From: Halorarum salinum
GTDB lineage: Archaea; Halobacteriota; Halobacteria; Halobacteriales; Haloferacaceae
Direction: 5' to 3'
DNA length: 64,000 nucleotides
Assembly (NCBI RefSeq): GCF_013402875.1
Contig: NZ_CP058579.1
Coordinates: forward strand, 2,666,001-2,730,000
A program made the translations under genes and the position numbers. The notes beneath the pieces were generated by a model. It did not search any database and had not been told where the DNA came from. It worked only from the letters and a program-made list of their open reading frames with translations. Shown piece by piece: positions 51,746 through 60,319 of the stretch (the stretch's first letter is position 1; each line of letters begins with the position of its first letter).

Positions 51746-52593
51746 GCCGGTCCCCCCGTCGTCGACGCGCCGTCGTCGGGTGCGAGTTCCACGCCGTGCC
51801 GTTCCAGTAGCGCGGTCGCCGCGAGCGCCAGCCACTCCGCCTGCGTCGACGTGTCCACGAGGAACTGCGTCGTCTCCACGAGGTATCCCGGCCGCTCCAG
51901 ATCGCCGGCGACCTTGTGGACGAGCATCGGCCGGTCGCCCGAGAGGCTCCGCCCTCGCTCGAACTCGTGGAGCGGCATGTACCACGGAACCGCGTCATCG
52001 TTGAGCACGTCCACGACGTCCGCCGCGACGGTCGGCGCCTCGCCCACGTCGGCGGGAAAGACCGCCTGGCCGACGCTGGCGTGGTGCCGTCCGTATATCC
52101 CCAGCGACCGATGCAGGTCGACGACGACGTCCGGATCGCGCCGTTCGACGAGGTCCCAGATCTCGTCGGCCAGCCCCGTCTCGGGGGAGCTACCCGCCGG
52201 GAACTGGCGGTTGAGGTCGCCCCCCTCGCCGGCACGGGTCCCCCGCTCGATGGCGACCCGGTTCGCGCGGGGGAGGACGACGAGCGTTCCGGCCGCGGGC
52301 ACCCGCGACCGTAGCCGTTCGGCGGCGAGGTAGCCCGGTCGTTCGTCGCCGTGCATCCCCCCGACGACCAGCGCCGTCGGGCCGTCGGCCTCCGCGTCGT
52401 TCACGTACACCGGCGTGGCGTGTTCCGTCCCGGACGCGAGCGTGGTCGTCGACGAGGGATCGCCGCTTCGCGGGTCGCCGCCCGCGAGGGGTGATCCCTG
52501 ACCGGACCCCCGGACCAGCCGCGTGACGGTCGATGCGAGCGACGGGAGCACCGCCGCGGTACCCGCGCGCTGGAGGAGCGTTCGCCGGTTCAT
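51742..52593 (-). CDS. Exported AspA/AstE-like zinc deacylase (M14-type fold)
   Basis: A 283-residue protein. The N-terminus has a twin-arginine-like signal (MNRRTLLQRAGTAAVLPSLA). The zinc-binding HxxE motif is in VGGMHGDERPGYLAA and the third ligand in VVVDLHRSLGIYGRHH; PRANRVAIERGTR and LNRQFPAG are family-like. Members remove acyl groups from amino acids or peptides. The gene has a paralogue at 53053-54000 with the same motif set, on the opposite strand. It is coupled to the small membrane protein. Confidence 0.8.
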   Translation of the reverse strand: MNRRTLLQRAGTAAVLPSLASTVTRLVRGSGQGSPLAGGDPRSGDPSSTTTLASGTEHATPVYVNDAEADGPTALVVGGMHGDERPGYLAAERLRSRVPAAGTLVVLPRANRVAIERGTRAGEGGDLNRQFPAGSSPETGLADEIWDLVERRDPDVVVDLHRSLGIYGRHHASVGQAVFPADVGEAPTVAADVVDVLNDDAVPWYMPLHEFERGRSLSGDRPMLVHKVAGDLERPGYLVETTQFLVDTSTQAEWLALAATALLERHGVELAPDDGASTTGGPA

Positions 52594-53052
52594 CGACGGT
52601 GGCGGTCACCTCCGTTCGGGAACGCTCCGGACGCGCGGCCGGCCCGACCCCGCGAACGCCGCATCTAGCGACCTCCCGAGGCGGCGACCGCCCCCCGTGG
52701 ACCAACCGACGCCCCGGGATCGGGTGGGTCGCTCACTCCGCACCGGCCACCCGTCGACGGGGCGCGAGCTACCGGTGCGGCACGAGCGCGTCCCGACCGG
52801 TTCGTGTAGTCGTCGAACGGCGTCGCCCCCGATCCGCTGTCCCGGAACGGTGGCCGTCCTGACGTCCGAACGGACTCCGTCATCGGTACCGTCTCGGCGG
52901 AGCGGGACTTTCCTTATATTGGTGTTAAGCCGTCGGACGGCGTCCCGGACCGTGCGCGGGGCGACGGGAGGGACGAATCCGTCCCGGCCCGTCTCCGATT
53001 TAGCCTGCGAGTAGTTAGGTCGGTCACTCCCCTGGGTGGAACCGGAAGCCGG
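52594..53052. other. Non-coding interval between two divergent paralogous deacylase genes
   Basis: No gene seen; the open frames are arginine-rich shadows. A TATA-like ccttatatt (about 52912-52920) on the plus strand and ggtgttaag just after it (52921-52929) would give a leader of about 110 nt for the gene at 53053. No clear promoter was found for the minus-strand gene. Confidence 0.5.
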
Positions 53053-54000
53053 ATGACCGAGGAGTTGCCCCCCCGCCGTACGCTGGCCGGACTCGTCGCT
53101 GCCTGTCTCGTCTGCGTCGGCGCGGCGGCGTTCCTCGCTCCCGGCGCAGTCGGTGCCCTCCTGACCGACGCGGCGCCGCCGGACGACGCCTCGAACTCCC
53201 CCGGACTCGCGACCGGGACCGAACCGGCGGTCGGCACCGAAGGCGCGGCCGGGACGGCCAGCCCCGCGACCCGGCGAACCAGCGGCGAGGCGGTGACGTC
53301 CGGCGCGAACGCGTCGACGAGGTACACCTACACGGTCGGCGAGGGCGTGAACGAGACCGCAGTCACCGTCGTGGAGAGCGGGCACCCCGGTCCGACGGTC
53401 GTCGTGGTGGGCGGACAGCACGGCAACGAACCGGCCGGATACCGGGCCGCGGGCCGCGTCGAGAACTGGGAGATCGAACGGGGGACCCTGGTGGTCGTCC
53501 CCGAGGCGAACCCCGCGGCGGTCGAGAACGGGATGCGGGAGGTCCGGGGGCGCGATCTCAACGGCCAGTTCCCGGTCGGCGAACGTCCGCGGACCGCGCA
53601 GGCGCGGACCGTCTGGGGCGTCCTCGAACGACACGACGCCAACGTGGTCGTCGACCTTCACAGTTCGCGGGGCATCTACGGCGTCGACGGCGGCGTCGGC
53701 CAGGCCGTCTTCCCGACGGTCACCGGTCCCGCGGTCGAACACGCCGACGCGGCGGTCGGCCGGACCAACCGCGAGTTCGAACTGCGGGGGAACCGTTCGT
53801 TCCGGCGCGGGAACGTGATGGGCCGCTCCGGCGTGTCGCTCACCCGGAAGGTCGCCGGCGACATGGGGAAGCCGGCCTATCTCGTGGAGACGACCAAACG
53901 GGACACCGACCTCGAAACCCGCGTCGAGTGGACGACGGCGATCACGTGGGAACTACTCAGACTGCACGGACTGGTGGAGGGGGAGCGGCCGGGGCGCTGA
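53053..54000 (+). CDS. Exported AspA/AstE-like zinc deacylase, paralogue
   Basis: A 315-residue protein: an N-terminal hydrophobic signal/anchor (LAGLVAACLVCVGAAAFLAP), a Thr/Ala/Gly-rich linker (about 40-90), and the zinc deacylase domain with VVVGGQHGNEPAGYRAAGR, RGRDLNGQFPVGER, VVVDLHSSRGIYGVDGG and AGDMGKPAYLVETTKRD. These align block by block with the protein at 51742-52593 (HxxE, LN(R/G)QFP, DLH(R/S)S, GIYG, QAVFP, KVAGD, YLVETT), so the two are old paralogues on opposite strands. Substrate unknown; extracytoplasmic location is clear. Confidence 0.8.
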   Translation: MTEELPPRRTLAGLVAACLVCVGAAAFLAPGAVGALLTDAAPPDDASNSPGLATGTEPAVGTEGAAGTASPATRRTSGEAVTSGANASTRYTYTVGEGVNETAVTVVESGHPGPTVVVVGGQHGNEPAGYRAAGRVENWEIERGTLVVVPEANPAAVENGMREVRGRDLNGQFPVGERPRTAQARTVWGVLERHDANVVVDLHSSRGIYGVDGGVGQAVFPTVTGPAVEHADAAVGRTNREFELRGNRSFRRGNVMGRSGVSLTRKVAGDMGKPAYLVETTKRDTDLETRVEWTTAITWELLRLHGLVEGERPGR

Positions 54001-54392
54001 CCGGACGGAACGGACACGCTCGCTCGTATCGGGTCTCAGCGGGACGACTCTCCGCGTACGGGTTCGGTCGGTCGCCGATTTCACGTGCGACGTGCGGCCA
54101 TGGCCGTCGCTACGGGTGAGAGAATGTCGCCCGGAACACTAACGTCCGACCTCATCCCTGGCGGCGTGCCGCGTCGGTCGGGAAACCCTCGTGCCGGGCG
54201 GGCGGTCCCGCCGGGACCGCCGGACGGCGTCACCTCGGACGGCCGGTGACGTGGCCGGGTCGCGTTCGCGACCGGTGTCGCGCGCCCGGGTTCTCCGCGC
54301 TGTCATCGCACCCGTTCGGGTCCACTCGGGCGGGGACTAGAGGCACGCACCCGGACGTAGAGGGTCCGCGCACAAGGGGTTACCGGCTCGGG
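54001..54392. other. Non-coding interval of about 390 bases
   Basis: I see no gene and no clear promoter here. Bases 54098-54105 contain the palindrome ggccatggcc, and the region otherwise has normal high GC. It separates the convergent deacylase and GNAT genes. Confidence 0.5.
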
Positions 54393-54887
54393 CTACCGGA
54401 GGAAGTCGGAGAGGCGCTCGGTCAGCCCGCCGTCGCCGCCGAGCCTGAGGTAGTAGGCCGCACCCCCGTCCTCGTAGTAGGAGTCGATCCGGCGGACGAC
54501 CTCGAACCCGACGTGCCGGTAGAAGCCCAGCGCGTCGTCGTTCGTCGTCCGGGCGTGACAGGTGACGCTCCCGTGCTCCTCCGCGACCTCCGCGATCAGT
54601 CGCTTGGCGTAGCCGCGCCCCCGGGCCTCGGGCGCGACCGCGAGAAAGAGCACGTAGCCGTCGCGTCGAACGGAGGCGAAGGCGACGAGCGTGTCGTCCT
54701 CCGACTCGAGGGTCCCGTTCTCGAAGAGGAGATACGTCGTCGAGCGGCGGTAGGCGTCGACGAAGAAGCCGCGCCGCTGTTTCAGGACGCCTTCGGCTCC
54801 CCGGATCCGCTCCTTGAGCGTCCAGGCGTCCTCGACGCTGGTGGCGTCTCCGGGCCCGTCCACCCGTCTCTCGACGTTGACGCTCAC
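54393..54887 (-). CDS. GNAT family N-acetyltransferase
   Basis: A 164-residue acetyltransferase. The acetyl-CoA loop is LFLAVAPEARGRGYAKRLIA and the last conserved block reads NDDALGFYRHVGFEVVRRID. I chose the GTG at 54887 rather than the GTG at 54923, because a TATA-like gttatatcc on the minus strand (about 54911-54919) lies 25-30 bases upstream of 54887, and the longer start would overlap that box. Substrate unknown. It is divergent from a DUF502 membrane protein. Confidence 0.82.
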   Translation of the reverse strand: MSVNVERRVDGPGDATSVEDAWTLKERIRGAEGVLKQRRGFFVDAYRRSTTYLLFENGTLESEDDTLVAFASVRRDGYVLFLAVAPEARGRGYAKRLIAEVAEEHGSVTCHARTTNDDALGFYRHVGFEVVRRIDSYYEDGGAAYYLRLGGDGGLTERLSDFLR

Positions 54888-55000
54888 TACGGATCGGTTG
54901 TCGTGAGGGGGATATAACTCCACCGTCGATGGCCGGTCGGGCCCGACCGTTTCGCGCTCGGGCAGAACGATTTTGCGTCCCCTCCCCTTCGATTGGCGTG

Positions 55001-56254
55001 ATGCAAGGGGACTGGTCGGCCCGGACCGTCGGGCGTTCCGTGAGGACGACGTTCCGCGGGGCCTTCGTCACCGGGGTCGCGGTGATCGTACCGCTCGTCA
55101 TCACGGCCGTCGTTCTGGCGGTGGCCGGGCGGTACGTCTACACGTACCTCGATCTCTTCTCGACGGTCGTCCTCCGACTCCACCGGGAAGCCGGGGTGGG
55201 GCTCCCGGTCGGGAACCTCGGGTTCGTCACGGTGAGTCGAGAGCGCGTCGTCGAACTCCTGACGCCCGTCGTCCTCCTGTCGCTCATCTTCGTCGTCGGC
55301 CTCTTCGTCAACTCCACGCGGTTCGGCGGAATCGCGATCGACTACTTCGACGCCGGGATCGCCGCCATCCCCGCCGTCGGTTCGGTGTACGAGTCGTTCC
55401 GACGGATGTCCGACGTGATGCTCGAGGACGACACCCAGAACTTCCGGGACGTGAAGCTGGTGGAGTTCCCCCACGAGGGGGCGTACACGCTGGGGTTCGT
55501 CACGACGGAGACGCCCGAGGCGCTCCGCGTGCCCGCCGGCCACGAACGGATGTTGACCCTGTTCCTCCCGCTCGCGCCGAACCCGGTGATGGGGGGACAC
55601 CTCGTCCACATGCCGGCCGGGAAGGTGAAGGACGTCGACATGACCGTCGAGGAGGGCATCCGGGCCATCGTCACGAGCGGGGTCGCCGTCTCCGGCGGCC
55701 GCCCCGGCTCCGGCGGGCTCTCCGAGTCCGAACTCCGGGAGCTCTCGGCCGTCGAACACGCCGACCAGCAGCTCGATCCCGATCTCGACTCGCCCGACCT
55801 CAGGCGGGGCGACGATCTGGACGCGGACCGGGACGAGGAGTGGGACCGCCACGTGTCGCCCGAGCGGTCGACGACGCCCGCCGACGTCGCCCGCCGGACC
55901 CGTACACAGCGTGGCGATCCCGACGACGACGTCGACGAACTGGCCGACGCGGAACAGCCGTACTCGCTGTACGGGCGCGAGGAGTCGTCCGTGACCCCCG
56001 CCCGCGAGGCGGGCCGCTACGACGCCGAGACGGACGCGGCCGAGGAGCAACCGGCGGCCGCCGCCGACCGGGACCCTGAACTCCGCGACCGGCCGGACCG
56101 CCCCCCGGCCGAGGCCGCCGGCCGATCGGATTCCGACGGCGCCGGCGGGGGGACGCCGCCCGAGGAGGTCACGGACGGGAGCGACCTCGACGGGGACGAG
56201 GCGACGAAACGCGAGTCGGGCGACCGATCGGACGGGGGGTCAAACGAACGGTGA
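55001..56254 (+). CDS. DUF502 family membrane protein
   Basis: A 417-residue protein. Two hydrophobic segments (about 26-46, TGVAVIVPLVITAVVLAVAG, and 80-105) flank a soluble core with FRDVKLVEFPHEGAYTLGFV and NPVMGGHLVHMPAGKVKDVD, which are DUF502 signatures. The last 180 residues are a long acidic, low-complexity tail rich in Asp, Glu, Arg and Gly, much longer than in bacterial members. ATG 55001 chosen. Its stop overlaps the archease start (GTGA). Confidence 0.85.
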   Translation: MQGDWSARTVGRSVRTTFRGAFVTGVAVIVPLVITAVVLAVAGRYVYTYLDLFSTVVLRLHREAGVGLPVGNLGFVTVSRERVVELLTPVVLLSLIFVVGLFVNSTRFGGIAIDYFDAGIAAIPAVGSVYESFRRMSDVMLEDDTQNFRDVKLVEFPHEGAYTLGFVTTETPEALRVPAGHERMLTLFLPLAPNPVMGGHLVHMPAGKVKDVDMTVEEGIRAIVTSGVAVSGGRPGSGGLSESELRELSAVEHADQQLDPDLDSPDLRRGDDLDADRDEEWDRHVSPERSTTPADVARRTRTQRGDPDDDVDELADAEQPYSLYGREESSVTPAREAGRYDAETDAAEEQPAAAADRDPELRDRPDRPPAEAAGRSDSDGAGGGTPPEEVTDGSDLDGDEATKRESGDRSDGGSNER

Positions 56255-56682
56255 CGGGGGACCGGACGGCGTTCGATCTGCGCGAACACACCGCCGACGT
56301 GGCCGTCGAGGCGACCGGCCCGACCGTCGACGCGGCGTTCGCGGCGGTCGCAGACGGTCTCGCGGCCGCGATGTGCGAGGACGTCCCCGAGACCGGCGGG
56401 GACAGGTTCCCCCTCACCGTCAGGTCGGAGGGTCCGGAGGCGGCGCTGTTCGACTACCTGGACGAACTCATCTACGAGCGCGACGTCCGGGGCGTGCTCC
56501 CCGTCGACAACGAGGCGGCCGTCCGGCGGGACGGCGACGAATGGGTGGTCGAGGCGAGCGCCCGCGGCGTCCCCTTCGCGGACGTCGCCGGAGCGCGGGA
56601 CGTGAAGGCGGTGACCTACTCGGAGATGGAGCTGACCGAGACGGCCGAGGGGTGGCACGCGTACGTGGTTTTCGACGTGTAG
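56251..56682 (+). CDS. Archease, RtcB-activating protein
   Basis: A 143-residue archease. It has the N-terminal FDLREHTADVAVEATGPTVD with the conserved Asp, and the C-terminal DVKAVTYSEMELTE and WHAYVVFDV. Archease promotes guanylylation and multiple turnover of RtcB, which lies two genes downstream at 57902-59410. The GTG start at 56251 overlaps the DUF502 stop by four bases. The genes archease and rtcB are known neighbours in archaea. Confidence 0.93.
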   Translation: MTGDRTAFDLREHTADVAVEATGPTVDAAFAAVADGLAAAMCEDVPETGGDRFPLTVRSEGPEAALFDYLDELIYERDVRGVLPVDNEAAVRRDGDEWVVEASARGVPFADVAGARDVKAVTYSEMELTETAEGWHAYVVFDV

Positions 56683-56776
56683 CATCGTCCTGCGCGACGT
56701 ACGGGGCGTTCCCTTCGAGTCGTCCGTCCGTACCCGAAGAGTCGGATTTACTACAGTGCCGTCGGTACAGTTATCG

Positions 56777-57856
56777 ATGGCACGTCGACTCACGGCCTTG
56801 ACGGTGCTGGCGGGCACCTGTCTCCTGCTGCCGGGGACGGCTGCTGCACACGTCAGATACGTCACGGACGCCACGGAGCGGGGCGATCCAGTGGCGTTCC
56901 TGATCGCGGCACTCGGCGATCCCGTCGTCGCTGGCGCGCTGGTCGGCGGGGCTGCGGGGATCGCCGTCACGATGGTGGGCTACCTCCGGTTCCGGCCGTT
57001 CTCGACGGACGTTCGGACCTTCCGTGGGGCGCTCTCCGAGTACGAGGAGTACCTCCCCTGGCTGTTCCGACTCGCTATCGGGCTTCCGATGGTCGGCGCG
57101 GGCTACGCTGGATACCTGTTCACGCCGCTCGTAACCGACGCCGGAACCGTCGTCCCGGTCCGGCCGTTCGGCGTCGCAGTCGGCTTTCTCCTCCTGTTCG
57201 GGCTGGCGACCCGTGCGGTCGCCGCCACGGCGCTCGTCACCTACCTCGCGTTGCTGCCCGCTCACCCCGAACTCCTGTTCGCGCTCGAGTACCCAGCCGG
57301 GCTGATCGCCGTGTTCGTGACGGGGAGCGGTCGCCCGAGCGCCGACCACGTCATCTCGCGGCTCGCAGCCGACGACGATACCGTCTACTCGAGGCTCGAT
57401 CCGGTCTATCGCCGCGTAGCGATCCCGTTCGACCGCTGGACTGCGCCGTACCGCCCGTTCGTTCCGACGGTCGTCCGCGTCGGGATGGGCGCCGCGTTCG
57501 TCTACCTGGGCCTGGCGGAGAAGCTACTGACGCCCGAGGTCGCGCTCGCCGTCGTCGACAAGTACGGGTTAACGGCTGTACCGGTGGTTCCCCCGGAGCT
57601 ATGGGTGCTCGGCGCGGCGTTCACCGAACTGTTCCTCGGCGTGGTGCTCCTCGTGGGGCTGTTCACGAGGGCGGCGTCGGCGGCCGCGTTCGTCGTCTTC
57701 ACGACGACGCTGTTCGCGCTCCCCGACGATCCGGTGCTCGCCCACGTTTCCCTGTTCGGCCTGGTTTCGGCGCTGCTGGTCACGGGCGCCGGGCCGTTCT
57801 CGGTCGACACGGCAGTGTTCTCCGCCTCGGACGAGCCTGGCGTCCCGGCCGACTAG
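56777..57856 (+). CDS. DoxX-like membrane protein
   Basis: A 359-residue membrane protein with a signal-like N-terminus (ALTVLAGTCLLLPGTAAAH) and about eight hydrophobic segments. The segment RVGMGAAFVYLGLAEKLLTP, followed by the TELFLGVVLLVGLFTRAASA helix, is DoxX-like; an earlier half (LPWLFRLAIGLPMVGAGYAGYL) is similar in style, which suggests an internal duplication. Its codon use has slightly less GC than its neighbours. A tttactac box at about 56746-56753 gives a leaderless ATG at 56777. It sits between archease and rtcB but has its own promoter, so a link with RNA ligation is not implied. Confidence 0.8.
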   Translation: MARRLTALTVLAGTCLLLPGTAAAHVRYVTDATERGDPVAFLIAALGDPVVAGALVGGAAGIAVTMVGYLRFRPFSTDVRTFRGALSEYEEYLPWLFRLAIGLPMVGAGYAGYLFTPLVTDAGTVVPVRPFGVAVGFLLLFGLATRAVAATALVTYLALLPAHPELLFALEYPAGLIAVFVTGSGRPSADHVISRLAADDDTVYSRLDPVYRRVAIPFDRWTAPYRPFVPTVVRVGMGAAFVYLGLAEKLLTPEVALAVVDKYGLTAVPVVPPELWVLGAAFTELFLGVVLLVGLFTRAASAAAFVVFTTTLFALPDDPVLAHVSLFGLVSALLVTGAGPFSVDTAVFSASDEPGVPAD

Positions 57857-57901
57857 CGCGAGCGGAAACGCTCTTCCGCGGTCGGCGTGTCTATCCAGAC
57901 A

Positions 57902-59410
57902 ATGACCGAGTCACGCGAATACGACGGCATTCGACTGGAAAAGGTGCGCGAGTACGTCTGGCAGATCCCGCAGGAGGCCGGGATGAACGCGCCCGCCCGG
58001 GTGCTGGCGAGCGAACCGCTGCTCGAACAGATCGCGGACGACGACACGCTCCAGCAACTGAAGAACGCCACCCACCTCCCCGGCATCACGAAGTACGCCG
58101 TCTGCATGCCCGACGGCCACCAGGGGTACGGGTTCCCGGTCGGCGGCGTGGGCGCGACCGACGCGACCGACGGCTGCATCTCGCCCGGAGCCGTCGGCTA
58201 CGACATCAACTGCGGCGTCCGCATGGTTCGGACCGACCTGACCTACGACGACGTGCGAGGGCGCGAGGAGGAACTCGTCGACCAGCTCTTCACCAACGTC
58301 CCCTCCGGCCTCGGCGGGGGCGGGGTGGTCGAGACGGACGTCGACACCGTCGACGCAGTGCTCGAGCGTGGCATGGACTGGGCTCTCGAACACGACTACG
58401 CGACCGCCGACGACCTGGCACACTGCGAGGACGAGGGACGACGGTCGGACGCGCGCCCCGAGTTCGTCTCGGGAAAGGCGAAGGACCGGGGGAAGAACCA
58501 GCTCGGGAGCCTCGGCTCGGGGAACCACTTCCTCGAGGTTCAGCGGGTCACGGACGTGTTCGACGGGGACGTCGCGTCGGCGTTCGGCTTGTCCGAGGAT
58601 CAGATCGTCGTCCTCATTCACTGCGGGTCGCGGGGGCTCGGCCACCAGGTGTGTTCCGATTACCTCCGGAAAATCGAGAAGCAGCACGGCGACCTGCTCG
58701 AACTGCTCCCCGACAGGGAACTCGCGGCCGCACCCGCCGACTCGGAGCTCGCGGAGGAGTACTACGGCGCGATGTGTGCGGCCATCAACTTCGCCTGGGT
58801 GAACCGACAGCTGATCACCCATCGGACGCGCCGCGTGTTCGAGCGCGTGTTCCGCGAGGACTGGGAGGACCTCGGGATGGAACTGCTATACGACGTCGCC
58901 CACAACATCGCGAAGAAGGAGGTTCACGAGGTCGGGGTCGACGCGGAGGGGCGCCCGGTGACCGACGGCGACCCGACGGACGTCGAGGAGCGGGAACTGT
59001 ACGTCCACCGGAAAGGGGCGACGCGGGCGTTCCCGGCGGGCAGACCGGAGATCCCGTCTGCCTACCGCGAGGTCGGTCAGCCGGTGATCATCCCCGGTAG
59101 CATGGGCTCGGGGAGCTACGTGCTCGTCGGCGGGGAGCGGTCGCTCGAGGAGACGTTCGGCTCGACGGCCCACGGGGCCGGCCGGGTGATGTCGAGGACG
59201 CGGGCGAAACAGGAGTTCTGGGGGGAGACCGTCCAGAAGGAACTTGAGGAGGGGAGCGCCATCTACGTGAAGGCACAGTCGGGCGCGACCGTCGCCGAGG
59301 AGGCGCCGGGTGTGTACAAGGACGTCGACGAGGTGGTCCGCGTGAGCGACGAACTCGGCATCGGCCGCAAAGTCGTCCGCACCTTCCCGGTCTGCAACAT
59401 CAAGGGCTGA
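57902..59410 (+). CDS. rtcB: tRNA-splicing ligase RtcB
   Basis: A 502-residue RNA ligase that joins 2',3'-cyclic phosphate and 5'-OH ends; needed for tRNA intron splicing in archaea. The metal ligands are visible: Asp101 and Cys104 (GYDINCGVRM), the NHFLEVQ His, and HCGSRGLGH. The guanylylated His is in SMGSGSYVLVGG...STAHGAGRVMSR. No intein is present, unlike in some archaeal rtcB genes. ATG 57902 chosen. The activator archease is two genes upstream. Confidence 0.96.
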   Translation: MTESREYDGIRLEKVREYVWQIPQEAGMNAPARVLASEPLLEQIADDDTLQQLKNATHLPGITKYAVCMPDGHQGYGFPVGGVGATDATDGCISPGAVGYDINCGVRMVRTDLTYDDVRGREEELVDQLFTNVPSGLGGGGVVETDVDTVDAVLERGMDWALEHDYATADDLAHCEDEGRRSDARPEFVSGKAKDRGKNQLGSLGSGNHFLEVQRVTDVFDGDVASAFGLSEDQIVVLIHCGSRGLGHQVCSDYLRKIEKQHGDLLELLPDRELAAAPADSELAEEYYGAMCAAINFAWVNRQLITHRTRRVFERVFREDWEDLGMELLYDVAHNIAKKEVHEVGVDAEGRPVTDGDPTDVEERELYVHRKGATRAFPAGRPEIPSAYREVGQPVIIPGSMGSGSYVLVGGERSLEETFGSTAHGAGRVMSRTRAKQEFWGETVQKELEEGSAIYVKAQSGATVAEEAPGVYKDVDEVVRVSDELGIGRKVVRTFPVCNIKG

Positions 59411-59699
59411 CGGGCGACACCGGCGTCCGATGACTCCCCGGTTCCGCGAGCGGGGGACGTCGGATTGGAAACCGCGGGGCGTCGTGTCGCACGACCGCAG
59501 TCCGCCCCGGGGTGGCTCTCACGTCACGGGGGTCCTGGTCCCTTTTCCGTATTTGAACCTACGTGCCGGCAGGCGGTGGCGGCATCCGGTGGATCGCCCA
59601 TCGAGACCTCCCGACGAACGACCGGGTGGGCTGTTCGTTCGAGAGTTCCGGTGGAGGCGAGGCGCGGTTTTGAAGCCCCCCGACGCCCATCACACGACG

Positions 59700-60077
59700 A
59701 TGACGCCCGAGGAGACGGTCCGATCCTACTACGACGCCCTTCGCGCAGGCGACCCCCTCGCCGGCTTCTTCGTCGAATCGCCCGAGATCGTGAAGTTCGG
59801 CATCGGCGAGCGGCTGAGAGGCTACGGGGAGATCGCGCGGGGCCTGCGCGAGCAGACGCGGACGACCGAGGACTGGACCGTCGAGAGTCGTGCGTTGCGG
59901 GTCGTCGTCCGGGAGGACCACGCCGCGTTCTCGGACGACGTGCGGATGGAGTGGTACGACACGGACTCGCTCGGCGAGCGTGCGTTCGACGCGCGGTGGA
60001 GCGGGACGCTCACCCGCGTCGACGACGGCGAGTGGAAGTTCCTCGGGATGCACGTCTCCGCGGGGGTCGAGGGCTGA
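59700..60077 (+). CDS. SnoaL/NTF2-like protein
   Basis: A 125-residue protein of the NTF2-like (SnoaL, DUF3225-type) fold: MTPEETVRSYYDALRAGDPL, FFVESPEIVKFGIGERLRG, then strands AFSDDVRMEWYDTD and RWSGTLTRVDDGEWKFLGMHVS. Such proteins bind small hydrophobic ligands or act as enzymes in polyketide-like pathways; no active site is certain. ATG 59700 chosen over the upstream open frame. It overlaps the next small gene by one base (TGATG). Confidence 0.8.
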   Translation: MTPEETVRSYYDALRAGDPLAGFFVESPEIVKFGIGERLRGYGEIARGLREQTRTTEDWTVESRALRVVVREDHAAFSDDVRMEWYDTDSLGERAFDARWSGTLTRVDDGEWKFLGMHVSAGVEG

Positions 60078-60319
60078 TGGTCGGTCCCTCGCTCTCGGAC
60101 GAGGACCGGCGCGTCGCGAGCAGGCGGCTGAAGGTCGGATTCGTGCTCCTCGTCGCGGGGTCGGCCGCGCTCGTCTCCTACCAGGCGGGCGCCTCGCCGA
60201 CCCAGACGGCCGTCGCGGTCGGCGTCGCGGCGCTGGCGGGGACGGCGCTGCTCTGGTTCGTCCTCAGGCTCCTTCGGGAACTGCAACCGCCGAGCCCCGA
60301 CCGTCGGCGACGCTACTAG
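60077..60319 (+). CDS. Small membrane protein, two transmembrane segments
   Basis: An 80-residue protein: a polar N-terminus (SLSDEDRRVASRRLKV), two hydrophobic segments (GFVLLVAGSAALVSYQAG and AVAVGVAALAGTALLWFVLR), and a basic tail (RRRRY). It is translationally coupled to the NTF2-like gene (TGATG). Its TAG stop and that of the convergent metalloprotease gene share CTAG. No family recognised. Confidence 0.72.
   Translation: MVGPSLSDEDRRVASRRLKVGFVLLVAGSAALVSYQAGASPTQTAVAVGVAALAGTALLWFVLRLLRELQPPSPDRRRRY

Noticed and set aside
21572..60319. Two convergent gene pairs whose stops share CTAG (21572-21575 and 60316-60319)
   Set aside because: A four-base overlap at a self-complementary stop is expected by chance in compact genomes.
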